Source: Nocardia higoensis (GTDB lineage Bacteria; Actinomycetota; Actinomycetes; Mycobacteriales; Mycobacteriaceae). Taken from it: a stretch of DNA of 64,000 bases. The translations under genes and the position numbers were made by a program. The stretch spans positions 124,001 to 188,000 of the forward strand of contig NZ_JADLQN010000001.1 of the NCBI RefSeq assembly GCF_015477835.1, given 5' to 3'. Of the stretch, positions 1 through 7,687 are shown piece by piece. The notes beneath the pieces are model-generated. The model saw nothing but the letters and a program-made list of their open reading frames with translations, had not been told where the DNA came from and made no database searches. Position 1 is the first letter of the stretch, and each line of letters opens with the position of its first letter.

Positions 1-366
1 CGGACGATGGTGTGGTTGCGCGCCGAGGCGGCGATGCCCGACGACCAGCTGCTGCATCAGGCGATGACACTGCTGATGTCCGACATCACGGCGTTGTCGG
101 CCGGACTGGCCCCGCACGGTGTGCCCGTCGGTGGAGAACACCTGGGCGAGCAGCCGTGGGACGGCGTGTCGATCGACCACGCCATGTGGTTCCACCGGCC
201 CGCCCGAGCTGATGGCTGGCTGCTGTACGTGCAACGTTCACCGTCGGCGTTCGCCGGTCGCGGGCTGATCGTCGGCGAGGTGTTCGACGAGAGTGGCCGG
301 TGCGTCGGCTCATTCACCCAAGAAGGCTTGTACTTCCCCGATATTCCCGAACAACGATCGGAGTAG
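1..366 (+). CDS. Acyl-CoA thioesterase II (TesB type), C-terminal part
   Basis: The reading frame is open to the left edge, so the N-terminus lies outside the window and about 121 codons remain. The visible part matches the second hot-dog domain of TesB-type thioesterases, which hydrolyse acyl-CoA to free acid and CoA. It shows MSDITAL (the region of the catalytic Asp in TesB), then DHAMWFHRP, then FTQEG carrying the conserved Gln. The ATG at position 7 is internal and not a likely start. The next gene begins 3 bp downstream, so the two are probably cotranscribed. Family assignment is firm; substrate range is unknown. Confidence 0.85.
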   Translation, partial: RTMVWLRAEAAMPDDQLLHQAMTLLMSDITALSAGLAPHGVPVGGEHLGEQPWDGVSIDHAMWFHRPARADGWLLYVQRSPSAFAGRGLIVGEVFDESGRCVGSFTQEGLYFPDIPEQRSE

Positions 367-368
367 CG

Positions 369-761
369 ATGGACGCCGACGAGAAGCTGGCGCTCGCGCG
401 GAAGATGTTCCACGCCTGGGACACCCTCGACTGGGACGGCGTGGTCGCGCTGTTCGCCGAGGACGGTGTGCTGCACAGCGTCATGCAGGAACCGGTGGTC
501 GGCAGGACCGCCATCGCCGAACGCATCGGACTGCTCGGCAGCAAGACCGAGCGGTGCAAGTTGCACATCAAGGCGCTCGGCATCATCGACGGCCGGGTAT
601 TCGTGGAGCGGGTCGACGACTTCGTCTTCGACGGCAATCACGGTGAGGTGCCGGTGGTCGGAATCCTGCGAATGGCCGACGGCATGATCACCGAATGGCT
701 CGAGTACTACGACCGGCCGACTCTGCTGGCCGGTCTGGGCTGGAGCTCCGAGCCGCACTGA
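369..761 (+). CDS. SnoaL-like/NTF2-fold protein
   Basis: A 130-residue protein beginning MDADEKLALARKMF. The pattern of an amphipathic N-terminal helix, then LFAEDGVLHSVM, a middle ERIGLL helix and a C-terminal sheet ending ITEWLEYYDRP is that of SnoaL-like NTF2-fold proteins. The family includes polyketide cyclases, limonene-epoxide hydrolases and ketosteroid-isomerase relatives. The ATG at 369 is preferred because it follows the thioesterase stop by 2 bp and opens the fold correctly; upstream in-frame codons belong to the thioesterase. No specific substrate can be inferred. Cotranscription with the thioesterase suggests lipid or ring metabolism. Confidence 0.7.
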   Translation: MDADEKLALARKMFHAWDTLDWDGVVALFAEDGVLHSVMQEPVVGRTAIAERIGLLGSKTERCKLHIKALGIIDGRVFVERVDDFVFDGNHGEVPVVGILRMADGMITEWLEYYDRPTLLAGLGWSSEPH

Positions 762-1149
762 CGGGTCACCTTCCGGCGTCCCGCTTGCCCTGACGCCGAT
801 GCTGCGGCCGTCCGTCGGCCGCGCCGTCGTCAAGCGATCCGGCAGCGGTGCCCGCGCTCGATCCCACCGACGCCGAGGGCATCGCTCGCGGATTCTTCGC
901 GGGTCGTCATCGGCAGTGACTGTGGCGCCGACCTTCGGCGTCGAGACCTGTGCGTCGGCGGTGGTCAGTGGATGACCGGGGTCGTCGAACAGATCGAGCT
1001 GACCCCGCACCGGCGGCCCTTGGTCGCCGCTCTTCTTTCGCACGGCCCGGCCCCCCGCACCCGGGCCGTGCGAATTCGCCGGGACGCACTCCCGCGTTTC
1101 GGCATCGGCGGTTCGCGCCGCCATCAGGTAAGTCGAAGGGAAACAGCAG
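762..1149. other. Gene-poor stretch upstream of the secreted protein
   Basis: This 388-bp stretch holds only overlapping open frames with no recognisable domain and no convincing ribosome-binding site. It ends with GAAGGGAAA about 8 nt before the ATG at 1150, so its right end probably contains the promoter and leader of the secreted-protein gene. No RNA gene or repeat was seen. Confidence 0.5.
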
Positions 1150-1854
1150 ATGAGGAAATTGGTAGCGATGGCTGCGGGTGTCGCCGCGGTGTGTGGAATC
1201 ACCGCGGGTGCGGCCGGCGCCGCGCCGAGCGGGGACGGAATCGTCGACTTCACGGCCTACGCCACGGACTCCCAGAGCGTCATCAGCATCGATGAGGGCG
1301 CACTGGTCGTCGAGGAGTCCACCCTGAAGGTGAAGGCCGCCGACGGTCGCCTGCTCGCCGGAATGCCGCTGAACTTCCGGATCGATGACTTCGAGTTCCC
1401 GATCGCGGCCGAGATCTCCGGTCGCACCGCGACGCTCACGCCGCAGTTCGACCGGGAACACGCGGTGTTCAAGCCGGTGGCGCTGCCCTACGAGGACAAG
1501 GCGCCGTGGAAGAACGAGTACGACCGTGAGGTCTCCGCCTGGGCCCGCCTCACCAGCACCATCGCCATGGGCGCCGCCATCGGCACCACTGTCGGCGGTA
1601 TCGGCGGCGCGGCCGTCGGTTGTGTGCTCGGTGGTATCGCGGGCGCGACGGTCGCCTCGGCCACCATCATCGGGCTGTTCGGTCCGTTCATCCCCGCGGC
1701 TGCCATCGGCTGCCTCGGCGGTGTGATCGCGATCGGCGCGCTCGGTACGGTCGCCGGTCAGCTGCTGATCACCGGTCCGGTGGCGATCGCGGCGGTGATC
1801 CAGTACTTCACCACGATCAACTCCCCGGCGCCCAACCCGGCTCCGGTGAAGTAG
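1150..1854 (+). CDS. Secreted glycine-zipper protein, Nocardia type
   Basis: The 234-residue product starts with a Sec signal peptide (MRKLVAMAAG, hydrophobic core, AGAAGAA cleavage region near residue 24). Next come about 100 residues of beta-rich sequence, then a Gly/Ala-rich hydrophobic segment (about residues 140-225) with GxxxG spacing such as AAIGTTVGGIGGAAVG, typical of glycine-zipper membrane-inserting segments. The tail is short and Pro-rich. This resembles the lineage-restricted secreted proteins of unknown function common in Nocardia. Function is unknown; membrane insertion or envelope association is inferred from the zipper. The start is supported by a GAAGGGAAA ribosome-binding site. 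It is monocistronic. Confidence 0.75.
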   Translation: MRKLVAMAAGVAAVCGITAGAAGAAPSGDGIVDFTAYATDSQSVISIDEGALVVEESTLKVKAADGRLLAGMPLNFRIDDFEFPIAAEISGRTATLTPQFDREHAVFKPVALPYEDKAPWKNEYDREVSAWARLTSTIAMGAAIGTTVGGIGGAAVGCVLGGIAGATVASATIIGLFGPFIPAAAIGCLGGVIAIGALGTVAGQLLITGPVAIAAVIQYFTTINSPAPNPAPVK

Positions 1855-1937
1855 AACCGACAGAGCCGAACATCCTCGTTCGGACCGAAGTCTCCATCCG
1901 GATTCGTTGCCGGGTGGAGCCTTCGGTGTTCGACGGG

Positions 1938-2210
1938 TCAGAGTTCGATGTGGTGCGACCTCAGCGAGGCCGCGGTCATCGGCGGCGCCCACAGCAGCGT
2001 CGACTACGTCGGCAGCCAGCGGCGCGAGGGCAGTGGGGGAACGATCCAGAACACCTCCCCGGCGACCGAAGCCGGGGAGGGGAGTTCGATCCGATCTCCG
2101 GCGTCGAGCAGCTGACCACCGCGCGATTCGACATCCGTGCCGCCCACGACCGCGTCGGTCTCGGTGATGAACACCTGCCGCTCATCCGGGATTGCGATGT
2201 GTTGCATCAA
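1938..2210 (-). pseudogene. Truncated paralogue of the 37212-37640 protein, with in-frame TAG
   Basis: Read on the minus strand from 2210, the frame encodes FITETDAVVGGTDV and then VFWIVPPLPSRRWLPT, followed by a TAG stop at 2006-2004. After the stop the same frame continues STLLWA and ends with TGA at 1938. The intact protein at 37212-37640 reads YVVLAESDSFVAAAEFA, then LYWVVAPSPTRRWLPN and LSTVLWA. The match thus runs through the stop, which sits where the intact copy has Leu. About 75 N-terminal residues are absent; the SDR gene ends 36 bp upstream. A decayed copy is the simplest reading; a functional short form is possible. Confidence 0.6.
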
Positions 2211-2246
2211 AGTCCTGCTGTCGGAGCGGTGGCGTGCGGCCGCGGC

Positions 2247-3137
2247 TCAGGCGGTCGCCTCGGCGGCGAAATGCTGGAACGCCGCTTGGGCCTCGGGGAA
2301 TGTATGCCGCGCGCCGTTGCGGCTGGTGGCGAGCAAGTCGGCGAGATCGCTGGGGTCGGCGGAGGCGGGCAATGTGACAGTCGCGCCTTCGACGGCGTCG
2401 GCCGTGCGCAGTGCGCCGGCGGCCGCCACGATCACCTCCCCGTTGATCGTCGATCGCGGATCGAGAAGGGCGCGCACGAGCGGGGCGACAGCCTCGGCCT
2501 GCATTTTCGCGGCATGGCGAGGATCGATGTTCGCTTCGGTCATCTGGGTGGTGGCGTAGGGCAGCACCGTGTTGGTGTAGACACCGCGACGCGCGCCCTC
2601 CACCGCCGCGGTGCGCCCGAAAGCGATCACCGCACCCTTGCTCGCGGCGTAGGCGGAGACTGTCGGCTCGCCGTGCAGACCCGCGGTCGAGGCGACGAGC
2701 ACGATCCGTCCGTACCCGGCCTCGCGCATGACCCGCGAGGCTGCCGCGGCCGGCAGGATCGTCCCGGTCACGTTGACCGCCAGCACATCGGTGAGATTCT
2801 CCGCGGTGGTCTTGTGGATCATCTGCGGCCGGCTGATCGCGGCATTGGTGACCAGCGCGTCCAGCCGACCCCACCGATCGAGGGCCGTCTGCACCAGCCG
2901 TTCGGCTGTGCCGGGATCCTCGACGGCGCAATAGTCGGCGACAGCGTCTCCGCCCATCGCCAGTATCTCGCGCACGACGTGGTCGGCAGGTCCGAGCCCC
3001 CGGTCGTCGACGACTCGATTGCGATTGTTGACAACGACGCGTGCGCCGTGGGCGGCGAGGTCGAGTGCGAAGGCACGGCCGAGGCCCTTGCCCGCACCGG
3101 TGATGACGACGACGTGATCAGTCAGTGATGGTCGCAT
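2247..3137 (-). CDS. Short-chain dehydrogenase/reductase (HSD17B4-like)
   Basis: This is a classical SDR of about 296 residues. The Rossmann cofactor motif GAGKGLG lies near residue 13, NAA replaces the usual NAG, and the catalytic Ser and YAASK (Tyr-x3-Lys) are present. The N-terminal half, with VVVNNRNRVVDDRG, resembles the dehydrogenase unit of peroxisomal-type multifunctional enzyme 2, which oxidises 3-hydroxyacyl-CoA. The ATG at 3137 is chosen because AAAGGA precedes it by 7 nt; an upstream in-frame ATG at 3185 lacks a site. Substrate is not determinable; a hydroxyacyl-CoA or steroid alcohol is plausible from similarity. A broken paralogue fragment lies immediately downstream. Confidence 0.8.
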   Translation of the reverse strand: MRPSLTDHVVVITGAGKGLGRAFALDLAAHGARVVVNNRNRVVDDRGLGPADHVVREILAMGGDAVADYCAVEDPGTAERLVQTALDRWGRLDALVTNAAISRPQMIHKTTAENLTDVLAVNVTGTILPAAAASRVMREAGYGRIVLVASTAGLHGEPTVSAYAASKGAVIAFGRTAAVEGARRGVYTNTVLPYATTQMTEANIDPRHAAKMQAEAVAPLVRALLDPRSTINGEVIVAAAGALRTADAVEGATVTLPASADPSDLADLLATSRNGARHTFPEAQAAFQHFAAEATA

Positions 3138-3386
3138 GCGCTGTCCTTTACTCGTGTGCGCTTCCTGGGGTGAGCTGCGGATCACCTTTGTTCGCGAATG
3201 AGGTCCAGCGCACTTCAGTGGGGAGTTCTACTCTGTTAGTTGTAGCTTGGCCTGGCGGCTTTGCCAACCCACCTTCTCCGAATTGCCCGCTTCGCCCTGT
3301 TCGGGGGGCGCGGCGAGTTCTACACGGCGATCGCATGCCACGATCGGGCCCGAGTTCTCGACGATCGGGATGACACGGGAAGCCGG

Positions 3387-3881
3387 CTACACCTTCGGCG
3401 CGCTCGGATTCATCGGTTCCGATATTCCGCTGCTGGTGTCGAGATGCCGTGCGAGGTTGCGCAGGCCGACTCGTGCGCGGCGACGCATGACGGCGGCGGC
3501 CAGGGGCAACAGAGTCCATCGCAGTACGCGGGCATCGGCGCGACTGTACATCCGCCACCGGATCGCGCAGTGTTCCGCATCGATGGCGTGGATGTCGATC
3601 TCCATGCGGGGGCGAAGTATCGGGAGGTTTCCTTCGGTGACCAGCCGCGCCGGTGGGCAGGCTTCGCGCACGTGCAACGAGATCGTCGCCGTACCTCGGA
3701 AGGGCACCGTGATGTTCTCGGCGTATCGCTTGCCCGGCGTCTCGGGCGCCAGGTCGTCGGCGGCGGTGACCGACTCGACGCCGGGGAACCAGTGGGGGAA
3801 ATTCTCCAGGTCGGCGGTGAAGGCGAACGCATCCGCGTCGGAACAGGAGGCGGTGACTCGGGTGTCGGCCAGCAGGTACAT
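3387..3881 (-). CDS. SRPBCC (START/polyketide cyclase-like) protein
   Basis: A 164-residue protein with the SRPBCC helix-grip layout: an N-terminal beta strand, the helix region ADLENFPHWFPG, then a long run of strands ending in a C-terminal amphipathic helix RRRARVGLRNLARHL. Such proteins bind hydrophobic ligands or act as cyclases or aromatases. It is transcribed divergently from the MerR-type gene at 3954. The intervening 72 bp carry a MerR-style promoter directed at this gene, so it is very probably the main target of that regulator. Ligand unknown. Confidence 0.75.
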   Translation of the reverse strand: MYLLADTRVTASCSDADAFAFTADLENFPHWFPGVESVTAADDLAPETPGKRYAENITVPFRGTATISLHVREACPPARLVTEGNLPILRPRMEIDIHAIDAEHCAIRWRMYSRADARVLRWTLLPLAAAVMRRRARVGLRNLARHLDTSSGISEPMNPSAPKV

Positions 3882-3911
3882 CTCAACTCCTTCGGGTGGG
3901 TGATCGAGGCG

Positions 3912-3943
3912 AGGCTAAGGTGTGGACCGAGGTCTACAGTCAA
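3912..3943 (-). promoter_or_regulatory. MerR-type promoter with operator in a long spacer
   Basis: On the minus strand, TTGACT (3943-3938) and TTAGCC (3918-3913) form -35 and -10 elements separated by 19 bp, longer than the usual 17. The spacer is filled by the inverted repeat TGTAGACC-TC-GGTCCACA (3938-3921), with arms matching at 7 of 8 positions. MerR-family activators characteristically bind a palindrome in such an overlong spacer and untwist it. The promoter points at the SRPBCC gene, and the MerR-type gene is adjacent and divergent. The inducer is unknown. Confidence 0.7.
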
Positions 3944-3953
3944 GGAGAGAACC

Positions 3954-4358
3954 GTGCTGATCGGTGAGCTGGAAACACGCACGGGCGTCGGCAGGCATGC
4001 GTTGCGCTATTACGAGCGCCGCGGACTGCTCGGTGAGATCGGTCGCACCGCGGGCAATTACCGCGACTACCCCGAGGGGCTGGTCGAGCAGATCCGGCTG
4101 TTGCGCAGTATGCAGTCGCTGGGGTTCTCCCTGTCGGAGATCGGACAGGTTATGAACGGTGTGCGCGCTCGCGACATCGACTGCGCCGACGGCGCCGCCT
4201 TGCTCGCGGCCAAGCGCAGCCGCGTGGATGAACAGATCGTCGCCCTGCGAGCGCTCAGCGAACAACTCGCCCGCGAACAACGACACCTCGAGAAGAGAGC
4301 GCGTCGCCATGGCAAGGTGCCCGGCCGACCCCGCCCCCACTCGGGGAGGATGGGCTGA
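3954..4358 (+). CDS. MerR-family transcriptional regulator
   Basis: The 134-residue product starts VLIGELETRTGVGRHALRYY, a canonical MerR winged-helix start, followed by ERRGLL, YRDYPE and a dimerisation helix (about residues 75-120). There is no obvious metal-binding Cys cluster; a single Cys sits in DIDCADG. The GTG at 3954 is chosen because AAGGAGAG precedes it and the HTH begins there. It is divergent from the SRPBCC gene across a MerR-type promoter, so autoregulation plus activation of that gene is the expected logic. Effector unknown. Confidence 0.85.
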   Translation: MLIGELETRTGVGRHALRYYERRGLLGEIGRTAGNYRDYPEGLVEQIRLLRSMQSLGFSLSEIGQVMNGVRARDIDCADGAALLAAKRSRVDEQIVALRALSEQLAREQRHLEKRARRHGKVPGRPRPHSGRMG

Positions 4359-4364
4359 ACCGGT

Positions 4365-4703
4365 GTGGACGACTCGCCGACCTCACCGCGCCGGTGCGCC
4401 GCGGGCCTGCCGCCTGTGACACCGGCTCGCGGCAGGCCGCTGTCGGCCGAGCCGGTATCCGCTACCGGACGCGGCGCGGGCTGTCGAACGAGCCGTCCTG
4501 TCCCGCCACGCGAGTCCGTCGGCAGCGGCGCTGCGCTCGAGGAACGACTTTCCGCCTCGCCGTTCTGGCGCGCCGAATGGTGGGCTTTCGGAGAGGGCCG
4601 GGGCGGGTTCCGCTACTGGCCGCTCTCCCACATCGGACAGTGGATCTTCACCCTTTCCGGCCCGGCCTACGTTTCGGGATTCCTCGCGGTCGTGCTCACT
4701 TGA
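4365..4703 (+). CDS. Hypothetical protein with C-terminal membrane segment (doubtful)
   Basis: From a GTG at 4365 an open frame of 112 codons runs to 4703. The N-terminal 60 residues are low-complexity and Arg/Pro-rich and may not be translated. The C-terminal part (FWRAEWWAFGEGRGG, then WIFTLSGPAYVSGFLAVVL) has codon usage like real genes here and ends in a probable transmembrane helix. No family was recognised and no clear ribosome-binding site was found. It may be a shorter gene beginning internally, or a remnant. The rest of the region to 4868 shows nothing else. Confidence 0.3.
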   Translation: MDDSPTSPRRCAAGLPPVTPARGRPLSAEPVSATGRGAGCRTSRPVPPRESVGSGAALEERLSASPFWRAEWWAFGEGRGGFRYWPLSHIGQWIFTLSGPAYVSGFLAVVLT

Positions 4704-4868
4704 AATTCGCCCTGTATGTGGGGTGACACGAGCAGGCGATCGTGCTGGGGCGGCGCGCAACTGCCGAGGGAGATGCTCGGCCGGTGGGCGATCAGCACAG
4801 TTGTCCGGCCGGTAGCCGGGGTCGATCGGGGATCGCGCGATGATGCTCGTAGGCGTACCGTCGAGAGG

Positions 4869-5537
4869 GTGAGCAGTGGCGCCGTTCCAGCGGTAACGGT
4901 CGAGGGCTCGAGCTTGTGGGCCCGGGTGTTCGCCGCGCTCTACGACCCCCTGCTGTGGATGGGGGAGCGGGCGGGGATGGGCGCTCGCCGACAGGATCTG
5001 CTCGGTCGTGCGCAGGGGCGGACGGTCGAACTCGGCAGCGGTACCGGTCTCAACCTGGGCTACTACCCCGACGGTCTCGACGAGCTGATCTTGACCGAAC
5101 CGGAGGCCGCGATGCGTGTGCGGCTGGCGCGGAGGCTGGACCGCAATCGACGTCGGGCGCGTGTGCTCGACGCCTCGGCCGAACGGCTGCCGTTCGAGGA
5201 CGCGACCGTCGATACGGTCGTGTCGACGCTCGTGCTGTGCACCGTCGACGACCCCGATCCGGTGTTGCGGGAGATCGAGCGCGTGTTGCGCCCCGGCGGT
5301 CGGCTGTTGTTCCTCGAGCACGTGCGTTCCCGGTCGCCGCGACTCGCTCATTGGCAGGATCGCCTCGCCGAGCCGTGGCGTCGGTTCGCGGAGGGCTGCC
5401 ACTGCAATCGTGACACCCTCGCACTGATCCGGGCGTCCGGGCTGGAACTCACGGACGTGCGGGAAGCGACGTGGCGGGGCATGCTCCCGATCGTTCGTCC
5501 GCTGATCACGGGTGTGGCCACCAAGGGCGATCACTGA
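4869..5537 (+). CDS. Class I SAM-dependent methyltransferase
   Basis: About 222 residues with the class I methyltransferase signature: motif I ELGSGTGLNL, the acidic end of strand 2 (LTEPEAAM), the DASAERLPF region, motif LVLCTVDDPDPVLREI, and the post-motif VLRPGGRLLFLEHVRS. This is the UbiE/methyltransferase-11 type, often acting on small hydrophobic acceptors. The GTG at 4869 is preferred because the conserved domain starts soon after. The frame is open further upstream, but with sequence of non-coding character. Acceptor substrate unknown. Confidence 0.75.
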   Translation: MSSGAVPAVTVEGSSLWARVFAALYDPLLWMGERAGMGARRQDLLGRAQGRTVELGSGTGLNLGYYPDGLDELILTEPEAAMRVRLARRLDRNRRRARVLDASAERLPFEDATVDTVVSTLVLCTVDDPDPVLREIERVLRPGGRLLFLEHVRSRSPRLAHWQDRLAEPWRRFAEGCHCNRDTLALIRASGLELTDVREATWRGMLPIVRPLITGVATKGDH

Positions 5538-5812
5538 CCGGAGCCGGCACCTCGGCTCCAGCCTCCATTTCGCTCAGCGGGGGTCGAGACTGCTACCCGA
5601 ACAGGTGACGGTTGTGACCGCCCCATCCTCTCGGCCCCGTCCCGGGTGGCTGACCGGGCGCCGACCGATGTCCCGATGCCGCCGAGGACAGGGGCGACGA
5701 GGCACTGGGGTAGCCGACTACTCATGACAGCGGCTGCGCCCCGGTCGAAGACTGGAAGGCGATTCGATCTCGGCGCGAGCCGGAGTTCGCGCCGGCCACC
5801 TGGAGGTCCCTC

Positions 5813-7687
5813 ATGGTCAGCACAGCATCGATCGATCACTCCGCGACATCGACCACGCGGAAATCCCGGCCCTCACCTCGCCCGGCGCTCGCCGTCCGGT
5901 TGTCGAGGGTGGCCGCCGAGGCGCTCGACCGCCGCGTCGGCTGGTTCCGGTTGCCCACGCCGATGGGATTGGCCGTCCTCGTCGGACTCCGGAGCCGGCT
6001 GCGCGCGGACAATCTCTTCGATACCGGCCCACACCCGGACGGCCCGCTACCCGCCGATGAGCGCCCCGCGGACGAGCAGCTGCGCGCCCGCACCATCGAC
6101 GGGAGCTACAACGACCTCGCCGATCCGCGCGCGGGCTCGGTCGGCTGCCGGTTCGGACGCAACGTGCCGCTCGAGTCCACCCGTCCGGAAGGTCCCGAGC
6201 GGATCATGGAACCCAATCCCCGCGTCGTCAGCCGTGAGCTACTGACCCGCGAGCGGTTCCAGCCGGCGACCACCCTGAACTTGCTGGCGGCGGCCTGGAT
6301 CCAGTTCGAGGTCCACGATTGGGTCAGCCACGCTGACACCGAGACCGAACACTGGACGGTGCCGCTGCCGGATCGTGACCCGTGGCCGGAGCCGTCGATG
6401 ACGATCCGCCGGACCCCCACGGTTGCGGCCCCCGATCCCGGCGGACCCCCCACGTACACCACCCGGGAATCGCACTGGTGGGATGCCTCCCAGATCTACG
6501 GCAGCACAGTGAAGTTCGCGGAGGCGCTGCGCACGGGGGAGAAGGGGCGGCTCCGGATCGACGAGCTTGGGCTGCCGCCGCTGGACGTGGAGAATCTGCT
6601 GGACCTGTCCGGTCCGGCGGCCAACGCGTGGGTCGGCCTGGCGCTGCTGCACTCGTTGTTCATGCGCGAGCACAACGCGATCTGCGAGCGTCTGGCGCGG
6701 CGCTACCCCGAGATGAGCGACGAGCAGCTCTACGACACGGCCCGTCTGGTGAATGCGGCACTGCTCGCGAAGATCCACACCGTCGACTGGACACCGGCTG
6801 TCATCTCCCACCCCACCACCGTCGCCGCCATGCGCGCCAACTGGTTCGGCATCCTCGGGGAGCGGATCGCCCGCCGGTTCGGCCGGGTCAGCGGCAGCGA
6901 AGTGCTCAGCGGCATACCGGGATCGACCGTCGAGGATCACGGTGTCCCGTATTCGCTGACCGAGGAATTCGTCGCCATGTACCGGATGCATCCCCTCATC
7001 CCCGACGAGTTCACCGTCCGCAGCCTGACCGACGACCGGGTCCTCGCCGAGCACATCCTGCCCGATCTGGGTATCGACCACATTCGCGAACGCATGACCG
7101 AGCACCCGGTGGACACCCTGCTCTACTCGTTCGGCCGCGCCCATCCCGGCGCGTTGACCCTGCACAACTATCCGATCCACCTGCAGGAACTGCGGCGCCC
7201 GGGCCACCCGGTGATGGATCTGGCGACGGTGGACATCCTGCGGACGCGTGAGCGGGGAGTGCCGCGCTACAACGAGTTCCGCCGTCTGATGCGGCTGCGG
7301 CCCGCGTCCTCGTTCCAGGAACTGACCGACGATCCGGTGTGCGCGGCCGAACTCGAACGGATCTATGGCGACGTGGAGGACGTCGATCTGATGGTCGGGC
7401 TCTACGCCGAGCCGAAGCCGCCCGGCTTCGGGTTCAGCGACACCGCGTTCCGGGTGTTCGTGCTCATGGCCTCGCGGCGGCTGTCGGCCGACCGGTTCTT
7501 CACCACCGACTTCCGCTCGGAGGTCTACACCGAGGCGGGTATGGCCTGGGTGCGCGACAACACCATGCGCAGCGTGCTGCTGCGCCATTTCCCCACCCTG
7601 GCGCCCGCGCTGGCGGGCGTCGCCAATCCGTTCGCTCCGTGGCGCAGCGTCGATCCGCGCGAGCGGGAAAGGACCCGACCGCGATGA
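5813..7687 (+). CDS. Haem peroxidase family, alpha-dioxygenase-like
   Basis: The 624-residue protein belongs to the animal haem peroxidase/cyclooxygenase superfamily. Near residue 100 it has DGSYNDLADPRAGS and RFGRNVP, a signature of the fatty-acid alpha-dioxygenase and related oxygenase branch. VHDW carries the probable distal His168, and MYRMHPLIPDEF carries the probable proximal His393. No signal peptide is evident, so it is cytosolic or membrane-peripheral. A GGAGG site lies 5 nt before the ATG. Its stop overlaps the catalase-like start (ATGA), implying coupled synthesis. Family knowledge suggests oxygenation of a fatty acid to a hydroperoxide; the real substrate is untested. Confidence 0.85.
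   Translation: MVSTASIDHSATSTTRKSRPSPRPALAVRLSRVAAEALDRRVGWFRLPTPMGLAVLVGLRSRLRADNLFDTGPHPDGPLPADERPADEQLRARTIDGSYNDLADPRAGSVGCRFGRNVPLESTRPEGPERIMEPNPRVVSRELLTRERFQPATTLNLLAAAWIQFEVHDWVSHADTETEHWTVPLPDRDPWPEPSMTIRRTPTVAAPDPGGPPTYTTRESHWWDASQIYGSTVKFAEALRTGEKGRLRIDELGLPPLDVENLLDLSGPAANAWVGLALLHSLFMREHNAICERLARRYPEMSDEQLYDTARLVNAALLAKIHTVDWTPAVISHPTTVAAMRANWFGILGERIARRFGRVSGSEVLSGIPGSTVEDHGVPYSLTEEFVAMYRMHPLIPDEFTVRSLTDDRVLAEHILPDLGIDHIRERMTEHPVDTLLYSFGRAHPGALTLHNYPIHLQELRRPGHPVMDLATVDILRTRERGVPRYNEFRRLMRLRPASSFQELTDDPVCAAELERIYGDVEDVDLMVGLYAEPKPPGFGFSDTAFRVFVLMASRRLSADRFFTTDFRSEVYTEAGMAWVRDNTMRSVLLRHFPTLAPALAGVANPFAPWRSVDPRERERTRPR

Noticed and set aside
57..1253. 398-codon open frame on the minus strand across the first three genes
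   Set aside because: It is antisense to well-supported genes, is Arg/Pro-rich without a domain, and reflects GC-rich third positions on the opposite strand.
972..1295. 107-codon plus-strand frame before and into the secreted-protein gene
   Set aside because: It overlaps the signal-peptide gene in another frame and lacks a site or family.
3201..3260. Possible operator upstream of the SDR at 2247-3137 (TAGAAC half-site resembling KstR motifs)
   Set aside because: Only one half-site is present and the second arm does not match; too weak.
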